A stretch of DNA of 50,138 bases from an uncultured Pelagibacteraceae bacterium. Its GTDB lineage: Bacteria; Pseudomonadota; Alphaproteobacteria; Pelagibacterales; Pelagibacteraceae. The position numbers and the translations under genes were made by a program. The stretch spans positions 1 through 50,138 of the forward strand of contig CACPLE010000002.1 of assembly GCA_902634695.1 (NCBI GenBank), in the 5' to 3' direction. The notes under the pieces are model-generated. The model worked only from the letters and a program-made list of their open reading frames with translations. It searched no databases and was not told the DNA's origin. Shown here one piece after another: positions 39,870 through 50,138 of the stretch. Numbering within the stretch: the stretch's first letter is position 1; each line of letters starts with the position of its first letter.

Positions 39870-40853
39870 ATGAAAACATTTAAAAGGAAAATTTTACTGG
39901 CTTTTATTTTTCCTATATTATTTTTTGTTCAAAACTCATATTCAGAAGACAAAGATGTATTTGAGATTTTGGAATTAATTCAGAAAGATATTAAAACACT
40001 TGAAAAAGCTGTTTATTCAGAAACTGCTTCAACGAATTTAGGTGAAGAAAATGAATTTGATCAAAATACAGAAGATGTTTTGACTCGTCATTTATTAAAA
40101 CTTTCAGATTTAGAAAATCAATTTAATACATTAACTAACAAATTCGAAGAAGTTAATTTTAAATTAGATAAACTTTCAAATAGACTTTCAAAAATCCAAG
40201 CGGATAACCAATTACGTTTTCAACAACTTGAGAATGGAAATTTAAATGAAAATATAACAAACAATGAAATAGTTTTAAAGCCCAAGAAAGAAGAAGAAAA
40301 AATTTTACCAGGCTCATCAGAACCACAAGACTTAGGCTCTATATCATATAAAGATACGTCCACAGAAGAAACCGAACAACAAACACAATCAATCGACACT
40401 ACAAGCGCAGTAGTTTCAGAAATTATCGAAAAAGAAGAAAAAATTTTACCAGAAGAAAATCCAGAAAAACAATATGAGTTTGCTACAAGTTTTTTAAAAG
40501 TAGGAGATTATAACACTGCCGAAAGGGCTTTTTTAGAATTTGTAAAACTTAACCCAAAACATGATTTAGCAGGAAGTGCACAATACTGGTATGCAGAAAC
40601 TTTTAGAATTAGGCAACTTTATACTGATGCTGCTGAAGCTTATTTAGAAGGTTATCAAAAATATCCGAAAAGTAGCAAAGCTCCTATAAATTTATTGAAA
40701 CTTGGTGTATCATTGGTTCAAATAGGAGAAAAAGATCAAGGTTGCTTGATGATTTCTGGTGTCAAAGAACAATATCCAAAAGCAAATCAATCTGTTCTTC
40801 AAAAAGCAAAATATGAAGAAAAAAAGTTTGGCTGCAAAAAAGACAATACATAG
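39870..40853 (+). CDS. cpoB: cell division coordinator CpoB / YbgF
   Basis: Coiled coil plus TPR-like C-terminus (QYEFATSFLKVGDYNTAERAFLEFVKLNPKHDLAGSAQYWYAET); ORF-track start 39813 lies in the terminator, ATG at 39870 is preferred. Confidence 0.9.
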   Translation: MKTFKRKILLAFIFPILFFVQNSYSEDKDVFEILELIQKDIKTLEKAVYSETASTNLGEENEFDQNTEDVLTRHLLKLSDLENQFNTLTNKFEEVNFKLDKLSNRLSKIQADNQLRFQQLENGNLNENITNNEIVLKPKKEEEKILPGSSEPQDLGSISYKDTSTEETEQQTQSIDTTSAVVSEIIEKEEKILPEENPEKQYEFATSFLKVGDYNTAERAFLEFVKLNPKHDLAGSAQYWYAETFRIRQLYTDAAEAYLEGYQKYPKSSKAPINLLKLGVSLVQIGEKDQGCLMISGVKEQYPKANQSVLQKAKYEEKKFGCKKDNT

Positions 40854-41856
40854 TTCACTTCTTTACTATTTAAAAAATAGTCGGGTTAAAAAAATTTTTG
40901 TTTCTTTTGAAAATTATTTAGAAAAATTTACAAATAAAAAAACCAAAATTGGTGTAGCTATTTCAGGTGGTCCAGATAGTTTAGCATTAGCTTACTTAGC
41001 GAAATGCCATTCAATAATAAAGAAGAAGAAAACTCAATTTTTTTTAGTTGATCATGGTCTTAGGAAAAACTCTTCAAAAGAAGCAATATCAGTAAGATTA
41101 TTTTTAAGAAAATTCGATATAGAATGCAAAATTCTTAAATGGAAAGGAAAAAAACCATCTTCAAACATTCAAAGTATAGCAAGAAATCAAAGATACAGTC
41201 TTTTAAAAAAAGAATGTATAAAAAATAATATTAAACATCTGTTGATTGCTCATCATTTTGATGACCTTTATGAAAATTTTTTTATAAGAATTTTGAGAGG
41301 AAGTGGATTAAAAGGATTATCCTCATTTGGAGAGCCAATTAAAGATGAAAATAATTTTTTTATTTTAAGACCTTTAATAAAATATAATAAAGATGATTTA
41401 ATTTTTGTTACAAGAAATGTTTTTAATTTTTACATAGACGATCCATCCAACGAAAACTCAATATTTTTAAGAAGTAGAGTGAGAAAATTAATTGCAAATT
41501 TAAAAAATGAAGGATTAGATGATAAAAAATTTAATACAACCATTAAAAATCTAAAATCTGCGAACAATGGAATAAATTTTTACGTAAAAGCAAATATTGA
41601 AAATAATGCAAAATTTTTAGAAGAAAAAAAAATTTACATATTAAATAAGAATTTTTTTCAACAATCTGAAGAAGTGCTTTTTAGAAGTCTTGTTATAGTT
41701 TTAAAGAAGGTCAGTAGAAGATATTATGCTCCTAGAGGAAAAAGCATTATGGAATCAATTTCAAAAATTAACTTAAAAAAATGCCAAAAATTTACTCTTG
41801 GCGGGTGTTTTTTTGAGAAAATTAATGAAACAGTGTTTATTACTAAAGAAAACTAG
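40813..41856 (+). CDS. tilS: tRNA(Ile)-lysidine synthetase
   Basis: IGVAISGGPDSLALAYLAK PP-loop; ATG at 40813 overlaps cpoB by 41 nt. Confidence 0.93.
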   Translation: MKKKSLAAKKTIHSSLLYYLKNSRVKKIFVSFENYLEKFTNKKTKIGVAISGGPDSLALAYLAKCHSIIKKKKTQFFLVDHGLRKNSSKEAISVRLFLRKFDIECKILKWKGKKPSSNIQSIARNQRYSLLKKECIKNNIKHLLIAHHFDDLYENFFIRILRGSGLKGLSSFGEPIKDENNFFILRPLIKYNKDDLIFVTRNVFNFYIDDPSNENSIFLRSRVRKLIANLKNEGLDDKKFNTTIKNLKSANNGINFYVKANIENNAKFLEEKKIYILNKNFFQQSEEVLFRSLVIVLKKVSRRYYAPRGKSIMESISKINLKKCQKFTLGGCFFEKINETVFITKEN

Positions 41857-41886
41857 AAATTAATGAATAATTAATGTTAAATTGGG

Positions 41887-41918
41887 CTTGTTTAATTAAT
41901 AATAATTCTTATCTTTAG
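41887..41918 (+). promoter_or_regulatory. candidate RpoH-type promoter of ftsH
   Basis: CTTG (41887-41890) N17 CTTATCT (41908-41914), close to the alphaproteobacterial heat-shock pattern CTTG-N17/18-CYTATNT. Confidence 0.4.
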
Positions 41919-41921
41919 ACT

Positions 41922-43814
41922 ATGAATTTGAAAAATTTAGCCATGTGGGCTGTGATAGTTTTCTTAACTATTGGATTATACAATATGTTTAAGAATCCAA
42001 ATAACTTAAACAATAAAAAAGATACAATAATATTTTCAGAATTTTTAGCAGAAGTTGATAATGGAAGAGTTGTTGAAGTGCAAATTCAAGGCAATAACAT
42101 TTACGGTGTCATGTCTAATGGAAATAAATTTTCTACTTACTCTCCAAACGATCCTAACTTAATAGAAAAACTTACAAATAAAGGCGTTAGTATTTCAGCT
42201 GCTCCTACGGAAGAAAAAATGCCATCTTTATTTGGAGTGTTACTATCTTGGTTTCCAATGTTGTTATTAATAGCAGTTTGGATTTTTTTTATGAGACAAA
42301 TGCAAGGTGGTAAAGGTGGAGCAATGGGATTTGGCCGTTCAAAAGCAAAAATGATGAACGAATTAAAAGGAAAAGTAACTTTTAATGATGTTGCTGGTGT
42401 TGAGGAAGCAAAAGAAGAGGTGGAAGAAGTTGTAGAGTTCTTAAAAGATCCAAAAAAATTTAGTCGTCTTGGAGGAAAAATTCCAAGGGGATGTTTATTG
42501 GTAGGCCCTCCCGGAACTGGAAAAACTCTATTGGCTAGAGCTATTGCAGGTGAAGCTGGTGTACCTTTCTTTACTATTTCAGGATCTGATTTTGTTGAAA
42601 TGTTCGTTGGAGTTGGTGCCTCGAGAGTTAGAGATATGTTTGAACAAGGAAAAAAACATTCTCCATGTATTATTTTTATTGACGAAATAGATGCAGTTGG
42701 AAGAAGTAGAGGAGCTGGACTTGGTGGAGGAAACGATGAAAGAGAACAAACTTTAAACCAGCTTTTGGTTGAAATGGATGGTTTTGATACAAATGAAGGA
42801 GTAATAATTATTGCAGCGACCAACAGACCTGATGTTTTGGATCCAGCACTTTTAAGACCAGGAAGGTTTGATAGACAAGTTGTTGTCTCGTTGCCTGATA
42901 TTATAGGTAGAGAAAAAATTTTAAAAGTCCATGCTAAGAAAATTTCTATGACACCAGATGTAAATTTAAGAACTGTAGCAAGAGGAACTCCAGGATTTTC
43001 TGGTGCAGATCTAGCAAACCTGGTTAACGAAGCAGCTTTGTTAGCAGCTAGAAAAAATAAAAGAATAGTCACTTATTCAGAATTCGAAGAAGCGAAAGAC
43101 AAAGTTATGATGGGCGCAGAGAGAAGATCAATGGTAATGACTGAAGAAGAAAAAAAATTAACTGCCTACCATGAAGCAGGCCATGCAATTGTAACAATAA
43201 ATGAAAAGGCTGCTCACCCAATTCATAAAGCTACAATAATCCCAAGAGGAAGAGCTTTAGGAATGGTTATGCAACTACCAGAAAGAGATGAGTTATCACA
43301 AACTAGAGAACAATTACATGCGCAGATGGCTATAGCAATGGGTGGAAGAGTAGCTGAAGAAATTATTTTTGGAGAAGACAAGGTTACAACTGGAGCATCC
43401 AGCGATATTGAGCAAGCAACAAAAAGAGCTAGAGCAATGGTTATGAGAGCAGGTTTAAGCAAAGAACTGGGACCCGTGGCTTATGGTGAAAATGAAGAAG
43501 AAGTATTTCTTGGAAGGTCAGTTGCAAGACAACAAAATATGTCAGAAGAAACTGCTAAAAAAGTTGACTCTGAAATAAGAAAAATTGTCGATAAAGGATA
43601 TAACAAAGCAAAAAAAATACTTACTGAAAAAATCGATGATTTACACAAATTAGCAAAAGCTTTGCTGACTTATGAAACTTTAACAGGTGAAGAAATTGAA
43701 AATTTAATTAACAAAAATATACATCCGGCAAGCAAAGAAGATTTAAAATCTGAAGAAGACAATCAAGACTCTGCACTAGGCTCCATTGGTTTAAAACCAA
43801 AAATTGTTCATTAA
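41922..43814 (+). CDS. ftsH: ATP-dependent zinc metalloprotease FtsH
   Basis: [31 protein letters not shown]. Confidence 0.98.
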   Translation: MNLKNLAMWAVIVFLTIGLYNMFKNPNNLNNKKDTIIFSEFLAEVDNGRVVEVQIQGNNIYGVMSNGNKFSTYSPNDPNLIEKLTNKGVSISAAPTEEKMPSLFGVLLSWFPMLLLIAVWIFFMRQMQGGKGGAMGFGRSKAKMMNELKGKVTFNDVAGVEEAKEEVEEVVEFLKDPKKFSRLGGKIPRGCLLVGPPGTGKTLLARAIAGEAGVPFFTISGSDFVEMFVGVGASRVRDMFEQGKKHSPCIIFIDEIDAVGRSRGAGLGGGNDEREQTLNQLLVEMDGFDTNEGVIIIAATNRPDVLDPALLRPGRFDRQVVVSLPDIIGREKILKVHAKKISMTPDVNLRTVARGTPGFSGADLANLVNEAALLAARKNKRIVTYSEFEEAKDKVMMGAERRSMVMTEEEKKLTAYHEAGHAIVTINEKAAHPIHKATIIPRGRALGMVMQLPERDELSQTREQLHAQMAIAMGGRVAEEIIFGEDKVTTGASSDIEQATKRARAMVMRAGLSKELGPVAYGENEEEVFLGRSVARQQNMSEETAKKVDSEIRKIVDKGYNKAKKILTEKIDDLHKLAKALLTYETLTGEEIENLINKNIHPASKEDLKSEEDNQDSALGSIGLKPKIVH

Positions 43815-43820
43815 TCGATA

Positions 43821-44882
43821 ATGAAAAAATATTACACAAGAGTGTGTAATTTTTATTACGGAAATCATTCTAAAAACCTAGTAAAAAAAAAGAAAGCATT
43901 ACCACTAAATGGCAATCCAGATATTTCTTTCGATAAAATTGAAATTATCTCCAGAAATAAAAGTAAAAAAATTAAATTTAATGAAATAAAATATTTACCA
44001 TCATTTTTAAAAAAGAAAATTAAAAATGATCTATTCAATATTACCAAAAGAAAAAAAAACTTTTCTAATTTAAATTTTAATAAGGTGCCAAATATTATGG
44101 CTGTGTTAAATTTAACACCAGATAGTTTTTCCGATGGTGGAAAATATAATAAAAAAAATCTAGGTTACAAACATGGAATTAATTTAATCAATTGTGGGTC
44201 AGATATTATTGATGTGGGAGGAGAGTCAACACGTCCAAAATCTCAAAAAGTAAAAAAAGAAATCGAGTGGAAAAGAATTAAAATTACATTAGCAAAATTA
44301 AAAAAAAAAAATATTGCAGTATCGTTAGATACTAGAAAATCTTTTATAATGGAAAAAGGTATAGATTTAGGAGTTGATCTTGTAAACGATATTTCTGGAT
44401 TAAAGTTTGATAAAAAATCAATTATAATTTTAAAAAAAAAAAAAATTCCATTTGTGATTCATCATATCCAAGGAAATCCATCTAATATGCAAATGAATCC
44501 AAACTATAAAAATGTTTTATTAGATATTTATGATTATTTTGAAGAACGAATAAAATTTGTTAGATCCAAAGGAATTAATCATAATAATATTATCATCGAC
44601 CCAGGAATTGGATTTGGTAAAAACTTGAAACATAATATTACGTTAATTTCAAAAATTTCTCTTTTCCATGCGTTGGGTTTTCCTATATTACTTGGAATTT
44701 CTAGAAAAAGATTTATTAAAGAAATTTCTGGAAAAAATGACTCTTTAAAAAGAATTGGAGGAACAATCGGTTCAGCGCTTTTTGCAATTATGCAAGGTGT
44801 TCAAATTTTAAGAGTTCATGATGCAAATGAAGTTATGCAAAGCGTTAAAGTATTTAAGGAATTGTTAAATAAAAATGGCTAA
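43821..44882 (+). CDS. folP: dihydropteroate synthase with ~90-aa N-terminal extension
   Basis: PNIMAVLNLTPDSFSDGGKY; DVGGESTRP; IIDPGIGFGKN; LLGISRKRFI. Confidence 0.95.
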   Translation: MKKYYTRVCNFYYGNHSKNLVKKKKALPLNGNPDISFDKIEIISRNKSKKIKFNEIKYLPSFLKKKIKNDLFNITKRKKNFSNLNFNKVPNIMAVLNLTPDSFSDGGKYNKKNLGYKHGINLINCGSDIIDVGGESTRPKSQKVKKEIEWKRIKITLAKLKKKNIAVSLDTRKSFIMEKGIDLGVDLVNDISGLKFDKKSIIILKKKKIPFVIHHIQGNPSNMQMNPNYKNVLLDIYDYFEERIKFVRSKGINHNNIIIDPGIGFGKNLKHNITLISKISLFHALGFPILLGISRKRFIKEISGKNDSLKRIGGTIGSALFAIMQGVQILRVHDANEVMQSVKVFKELLNKNG

Positions 44883-46206
44883 AAAATATTTTGGAACAGA
44901 TGGTATACGCGGAACCGTAAATAAAGGAAATATAAATGGTGAAATGTTTTTTAAATTTGGTTTGGCCGCGGGTACATTTTTTAAAAATCAAAAAAAACTA
45001 AAACAAACAGCAATAATTGCTAAAGACACTAGATTATCAGGTTATACATTAGAACCAGCATTAGTTTCTGGTTTAGCCTCAACGGGAATAAATGTTTATA
45101 CTTTGGGACCATTGCCAACGAATGGTCTAGCAATGTTGACAAAAAGTATGAAAGCAAACATGGGCATTATGATTACCGCATCTCATAATCCATACTATGA
45201 TAATGGTTTAAAATTATTTGGTCCTGATGGTTTAAAACTTTCAGATAGAATTGAGAAAAAAATTGAGGATTTGATTGATCAAAAAAATACTTTTCAACTA
45301 TCTAAACCAAAAATATTAGGAAGGGTAAAAAGATTAGAGCATGGCAATGAAGAGTATATTAAAATTTTGCGTAAAAACTTTCCTAGAAATTTTAGTTTAA
45401 AGGGAATGAAAATTGTTATTGATTGCGCTAACGGAGCTGGCTATAAATCTGCACCAATTTTACTAAAAAATCTTGGAGCAAAAGTTTTTTCAATTGGGTC
45501 AAAACCAAATGGAATAAACATAAATTACAAATGTGGCTCCACATATCCAAAAAAAATACAAAATGCAGTTAAAAAATACAAAGCTAATATTGGAATTTCA
45601 TTAGATGGAGATGCCGATCGAGTAATAATGTGTGATGAAAAAGGTAAGATAATAGATGGAGATCAAATTATAGCCGCCCTTGCAAAAAGATGGAAATATA
45701 AAAAAATTTTAAGAGGAGGTGTTATTGGAACTTTTATGTCTAATTACGGCATGGAAAAATTTTTTAAAAGAATGAAAATAAAATTTTTACGATCAGATGT
45801 TGGTGATCGTTATGTTAAAGAAAAAATGAGAAAAAATAAATTTAATTTAGGAGGAGAGCAATCTGGTCATATAATTTTAGGAAATTATGCAACGACTGGC
45901 GATGGTCTTTTAGTTGCTTTGGAGATTTTATTTTCTTTAAGAAAAGGAAAAAAAGCTAGCAAATATTTTAATGTATTTAAACAAACCCCCCAAATTCTAG
46001 AAAACATTGAAGTAAAAGACAAAAGTATTATTGATAGTCCCAACTGTAAAAAATCTATAAGAGCGGCAAATAAATTAATTAACGGTAAAGGAAGAATATT
46101 AGTTAGAAAGTCAGGAACAGAACCAAAAATAAGAATTATGGTAGAATCTAAATACAAAACATTAAATAAAAAATGTATGAAAATAATAAAAAAAACAATT
46201 AAGTAA
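44875..46206 (+). CDS. glmM: phosphoglucosamine mutase
   Basis: KKYFGTDGIRGTVN; MITASHNPYYDNGLK; SLDGDADRVIM. Confidence 0.97.
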   Translation: MAKKYFGTDGIRGTVNKGNINGEMFFKFGLAAGTFFKNQKKLKQTAIIAKDTRLSGYTLEPALVSGLASTGINVYTLGPLPTNGLAMLTKSMKANMGIMITASHNPYYDNGLKLFGPDGLKLSDRIEKKIEDLIDQKNTFQLSKPKILGRVKRLEHGNEEYIKILRKNFPRNFSLKGMKIVIDCANGAGYKSAPILLKNLGAKVFSIGSKPNGININYKCGSTYPKKIQNAVKKYKANIGISLDGDADRVIMCDEKGKIIDGDQIIAALAKRWKYKKILRGGVIGTFMSNYGMEKFFKRMKIKFLRSDVGDRYVKEKMRKNKFNLGGEQSGHIILGNYATTGDGLLVALEILFSLRKGKKASKYFNVFKQTPQILENIEVKDKSIIDSPNCKKSIRAANKLINGKGRILVRKSGTEPKIRIMVESKYKTLNKKCMKIIKKTIK

Positions 46207-46207
46207 A

Positions 46208-47020
46208 TTGAAACCAAAATCTAAAGTATTAATTATTGCTGGATCAGACTCGTCAGGTGGAGCTGGAATTCAAGCAGATATAAAAACTGTAAGTGCACTT
46301 GGATCCTATGCTATGACAGCGATTACTGCGGTAACTTCTCAAAATACAACAGGGGTAAAATCAATTTTTTCTATTGATCCTGAAGAAATATTTAATCAAA
46401 TTTTATTTACATGTAGAGATATAAAACCCAATGCAATTAAAATAGGAATGTTGCATTCTTCAAAAGTTATAGCATCAGTAATTAAAGCCTTAAATAAAAT
46501 TAAAATTTCAAAAATAATTTTAGACCCAGTAATGATAGCAAAAGGCGGGGCAAGACTAATAGATGATAATTCAATAAAAATTCTAAAAAATAAATTAATA
46601 AAAAAGGTTTCTTTAATAACACCAAATATTCCAGAGGCAGAAGTTTTAACAAATATTAAAATAAAGAATGTTGAAGATATGATTTTAGCAGGAAATAAAT
46701 TATTAGAAGATGGTGCTAAAAATGCATTAATTAAAGGAGGTCATCTAAAAAATAAAATTGTTCACGATGTATTTATAAACAAAAATGAAATTAAAATTTT
46801 TAAGAACAAAAAAATTTCAACTAAAAATACACATGGAACAGGATGTACATTGTCCAGCGCAATCACAACATATTTTTCATGTGGAAAAACCCTAAAGAAA
46901 TCTTGTGAGTTATCAACTAAATATGTAAATAGTGCAATAGGATCAAATCTAGATTATGGAAAGGGACATGGTCCAATTAACCACTTAAGTTCAATTATAA
47001 TTAAGAAAAAATTTAGATAA
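46208..47020 (+). CDS. thiD: hydroxymethylpyrimidine (phosphate) kinase
   Basis: [53 protein letters not shown]. Confidence 0.96.
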   Translation: MKPKSKVLIIAGSDSSGGAGIQADIKTVSALGSYAMTAITAVTSQNTTGVKSIFSIDPEEIFNQILFTCRDIKPNAIKIGMLHSSKVIASVIKALNKIKISKIILDPVMIAKGGARLIDDNSIKILKNKLIKKVSLITPNIPEAEVLTNIKIKNVEDMILAGNKLLEDGAKNALIKGGHLKNKIVHDVFINKNEIKIFKNKKISTKNTHGTGCTLSSAITTYFSCGKTLKKSCELSTKYVNSAIGSNLDYGKGHGPINHLSSIIIKKKFR

Positions 47021-48312
47021 TGAAAAATGTTGTTGTTGTTGGTTCTCAATGGGGAGATGAAGGAAAAGGTAAAATTGTTGATTGGTTGTCTGACCAGGCA
47101 GATGTAATAATTCGTTTCCAAGGTGGACATAATGCAGGCCACACCTTGGTTATTGATGGCAATACATACAAATTAAGACTTCTTCCTTCAGGCATTGTTA
47201 GAAAAAATAAAATTTCTATTATAGGAAATGGAGTTGTAATAGACCCTTGGGCCCTTTTAGAAGAAATTGAAGAAATTAAATCTAAAGGCGTTGAAGTAAA
47301 TGAAAATAACTTAATTATTTCAGAGTCAGCAAACTTAATTTTACCGTTCCATAGAGAATTGGATGGAATTAGAGAAGATACCGCTGGAAAAGAAAAAATA
47401 GGAACAACCAGAAGAGGTATAGGACCTGCCTACGAAGATAAAATTGGAAGAAGATCAATTAGAATAATGGATTTGGGATCGCAAACTAACCTAGACCGCG
47501 GGCTAGATAGAGCATTACTTCATCACAATGCCATTCGAAAGGGTATGGGGAAAAAAATATATGAAAAAAGTAATTTAATGAAAGAGTTGTTAAAGATAGC
47601 GCCTGAAATTTTAAAATATTCCAAACCAGTTTGGCTTAAAATTGATGAATATAAAAATAAAAAAAAGAAAATATTATTTGAAGGGGCACAAGGCATCTTG
47701 TTAGATGTGGATCATGGAACTTATCCTTTCGTAACTTCTTCAAATACTGTTGCATCTAGTGCTGCAACTGGAAGTGGATGTGGTCCAAATACAATAAATT
47801 ATGTTTTAGGAATAACAAAATCTTATACAACAAGAGTAGGAGAAGGTCCTTTTCCCACAGAATTAAAAGATAAAATTGGCGAACACATAGGAACTAAAGG
47901 AAAAGAATTTGGAACAGTTACAAGCAGAAAAAGAAGATGTGGATGGTTTGATGGAGTTTTAGTTCGTCAAACAATTAAAATTTCCGGCATAGATGGAATT
48001 GCATTGACAAAATTAGATGTTTTAGATGAATTAGATGAAATAAAGATTTGCACTCAATACGAATTAAATGGAAAAAAAATTGATTATTTTCCTTCTTCTG
48101 CTGAAGACCAGCAAAAAGTAAAACCGATATATCAAATTTTTAAAGGCTGGAAATCTTCAACAAAAGGCATAAAAGATATCGATCAACTTCCTGAGAATGC
48201 AAAAAAATATATATACGCTATAGAAAATTTTATTAAAACCACGATATCAAGTATTTCTACAAGCCCAGAAAGAAGCGATACGATTTTGTTAGAAAATCCT
48301 TTTGATATATAA
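47020..48312 (+). CDS. purA: adenylosuccinate synthetase
   Basis: [38 protein letters not shown]. Confidence 0.98.
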   Translation: MKNVVVVGSQWGDEGKGKIVDWLSDQADVIIRFQGGHNAGHTLVIDGNTYKLRLLPSGIVRKNKISIIGNGVVIDPWALLEEIEEIKSKGVEVNENNLIISESANLILPFHRELDGIREDTAGKEKIGTTRRGIGPAYEDKIGRRSIRIMDLGSQTNLDRGLDRALLHHNAIRKGMGKKIYEKSNLMKELLKIAPEILKYSKPVWLKIDEYKNKKKKILFEGAQGILLDVDHGTYPFVTSSNTVASSAATGSGCGPNTINYVLGITKSYTTRVGEGPFPTELKDKIGEHIGTKGKEFGTVTSRKRRCGWFDGVLVRQTIKISGIDGIALTKLDVLDELDEIKICTQYELNGKKIDYFPSSAEDQQKVKPIYQIFKGWKSSTKGIKDIDQLPENAKKYIYAIENFIKTTISSISTSPERSDTILLENPFDI

Positions 48313-48314
48313 TT

Positions 48315-49205
48315 TTAGTTTACTGGAAGAAGATTTTTTGATTTTGCGGCGTTAAGCATATGTTTTTGAACTTTATCGAATGCTTTATTTTCAATTTGTC
48401 TTATTCTTTCTCTACTGATTTTATATTTTTTACTTAAATCTTCCAATGTAGTTGGTTCATCATTAAGTCTTCTCGCGTATAAGATTTCTTTTTCTCTGTC
48501 GCTTAAGATTTGCATAGAATCTTTTAATAAGTCTTTTCTTTGATTCATTTCTTCTTTTTGAGCAAACTTTAATTCTTGGTCCATTTCTTTATCAACTAGC
48601 CAGTCTTGCCATTCGTCTCCATCTTCACCTATAGGTGCATTTAATGAATGTTCTTTTCCAGAAAGCCTTCTATTCATTGACACCACTTCATCTTCATCAA
48701 CATTTAATTTTTTTGCAATTTCAACAACATGTTCATTTCTTAAATCTCCTTCTGCTTTAGGAGCAATTTGATTTTTTATTTTTTTAAGATTAAAAAATAA
48801 TTTTTTTTGAGCAGTTGTAGTTCCTATCTTAACTAGACTCCAAGATTTTAATATATATTCTTGAATAGATGCTTTAATCCACCACATTGCGTAAGTTGCT
48901 AAACGAAAACCTTTTTCTGGCTGAAATTTTTTTACTGCTTGCATTAATCCTATGTTTCCTTCAGAAATCATCTCGTTTACTGGGAGACCATATCCTTTAT
49001 AACCCATAGCAATTTTTGCAACTAGTCTTAGATGGCTGGTAACTAATTTTTCAGCAGATTTTAAATTACCTGTATTTTTCCAATTTTTTGCCAACATATA
49101 TTCTTCTTCGGCGTCAAGCATTGGAAACTTTTTTATTTGCGCAAGATAAGCTGATAAACCACCTTCGTTAGAAAGAATTGGCAGATTATAATTTACAGTT
49201 TTCAT
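48315..49205 (-). CDS. rpoH: RNA polymerase sigma factor RpoH (sigma-32 family)
   Basis: GFRLATYAMWWIKASIQEYILKSWSLVKIGTTTAQKKLFFNLKK (RpoH box). Confidence 0.95.
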   Translation of the reverse strand: MKTVNYNLPILSNEGGLSAYLAQIKKFPMLDAEEEYMLAKNWKNTGNLKSAEKLVTSHLRLVAKIAMGYKGYGLPVNEMISEGNIGLMQAVKKFQPEKGFRLATYAMWWIKASIQEYILKSWSLVKIGTTTAQKKLFFNLKKIKNQIAPKAEGDLRNEHVVEIAKKLNVDEDEVVSMNRRLSGKEHSLNAPIGEDGDEWQDWLVDKEMDQELKFAQKEEMNQRKDLLKDSMQILSDREKEILYARRLNDEPTTLEDLSKKYKISRERIRQIENKAFDKVQKHMLNAAKSKNLLPVN

Positions 49206-49247
49206 TTCAATATTTATTTAATAAAGTTTTTGAATAATACAATGGTT

Positions 49248-50138
49248 TTATTTGTTAGTATTTCTTAGCTTTTTTAATATTATTTCTAATTCATCTGGTA
49301 AGTTTGAGTTAAAGTCTAGTTTTTTCTTAGTAGTTGGATGAATAAAACCTATATTTTTTGCATGTAGGAATTGTCTATTCAAATTTATTATAGATTTTTC
49401 AAGATCAATATTAATATTTTTAAATTTTTTAAATTTTTTTTTATACTTTTTATCACCTAAAATATTATTACCTTTATGACTCATATGAACTCTTATCTGA
49501 TGTGTTCTTCCAGTCTCCAGTTTACACTCCACTAAACTAAATGTAGGACTTTCATCATTTTCAAAAATTTCAAGAGTTTTATAATTAGTTAATGCTCTTT
49601 TTCCTTTTGATGTTGCAACTTCCATAAGTTGTCTATTTTTAGAACTTCTAGTTATTAATGTTTCAATTTTTCCTGATGAAGGTCTTAACTTCCCCCATAT
49701 AAGAGCTTGATAAACTCTGTTAATAGTATGTTCATTAAATTGTTTTGACAAGTTTTCATGAGCAAAATTATTTTTTGCAATAATTATTAATCCAGATGTA
49801 TCTTTATCTATTCTATGTACTATTCCAGGCCTTAACTCATCGCCAATGTTTGACAAATTTTTTGCATCGTAATTCATTAATGCATTGACTATCGTATTAT
49901 CATAATTTCCTGGACCCGGGTGCATCGATATTCCCGCAGGTTTATTTATAATCATTAAATCACTATCTTCATGTACTATGTTTAGTTTTATATTATAAGG
50001 TTTTAGAGATGTTTTTTTAGGTTCTGGAATTTCAAGATTAATTATATCTCCAGTAATAATTTTTTTTGAAGGATCATTTATAACATTTTCATTTATTTTT
50101 AATTTTTTTTTAAGTATTAAGTTCTTTATTCTTGTTCT
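49248..50138 (-). CDS. rluD: 23S rRNA pseudouridine synthase RluD-like (5' end outside window)
   Basis: GIVHRIDKDTSGLIIIAKN; frame stays open to the window edge (…KNLILKKKLKINENVINDPSKKIITGDIINLEIPEPKK…), so ORF-track start 49955 is internal. Confidence 0.92.
   Translation of the reverse strand, partial: RTRIKNLILKKKLKINENVINDPSKKIITGDIINLEIPEPKKTSLKPYNIKLNIVHEDSDLMIINKPAGISMHPGPGNYDNTIVNALMNYDAKNLSNIGDELRPGIVHRIDKDTSGLIIIAKNNFAHENLSKQFNEHTINRVYQALIWGKLRPSSGKIETLITRSSKNRQLMEVATSKGKRALTNYKTLEIFENDESPTFSLVECKLETGRTHQIRVHMSHKGNNILGDKKYKKKFKKFKNINIDLEKSIINLNRQFLHAKNIGFIHPTTKKKLDFNSNLPDELEIILKKLRNTNK

Noticed and set aside
42137-43072. 311-aa antisense ORF within ftsH
   Set aside because: Lies entirely opposite the highly conserved FtsH AAA domain; shadow ORF without recognisable motifs.
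43821-44090. N-terminal extension of FolP as a novel fused domain
   Set aside because: I recall comparable N-terminal extensions in other alphaproteobacterial DHPS proteins, so this is probably ordinary for the group.
45885-46217. 110-aa antisense ORF at the glmM 3' end
   Set aside because: Opposite conserved glmM C-terminal sequence; no independent support.

Overview
AT-rich, densely packed alphaproteobacterial chromosome segment. I infer a SAR11/Pelagibacterales-type genome from the base composition, the gene order and an orphan 5S rRNA; no search was run. Positions 1 to about 20.27 kb are a surface-polysaccharide island: glycosyltransferases, sugar epimerases, a likely complete GDP-heptose module (gmhA/hddA/hddC/gmhB) overlapped by a transaldolase-like gene, a radical SAM/SPASM protein, a His-for-Lys DegT-family enzyme, a WecA/MraY-like initiating transferase and an O-antigen ligase/polymerase. 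The island ends at a 5S rRNA with no 16S/23S beside it. From about 21.3 kb onward the window is core genome: rpmJ, pntAA/AB/B, rpsU with initiator tRNA, trcR-like, rpmE, suhB, efp, thiE, fda, pgk, gap, tkt, zauP-like/zapA, fau, ymdB-like, yebC, a RuvC-like gene, tolQRAB-pal-cpoB, tilS, ftsH, folP, glmM, thiD, purA, rpoH and rluD (partial). No transposase, integrase or CRISPR array was seen. The most interesting observations are: (1) an rpsU start region with a 7-nt Shine-Dalgarno sequence placed for an AUU start codon, 4 nt upstream of an initiator tRNA whose 3GC motif is degenerate; (2) a RuvC-position gene that looks like the phage/MOC1-type resolvase rather than canonical RuvC, with ruvA, ruvB and ybgC absent from the expected site; (3) an epimerase start codon about 12 nt downstream of the 5S rRNA; (4) a radical SAM + methyltransferase + SDR module and a PMP-dehydratase-like enzyme in the island.
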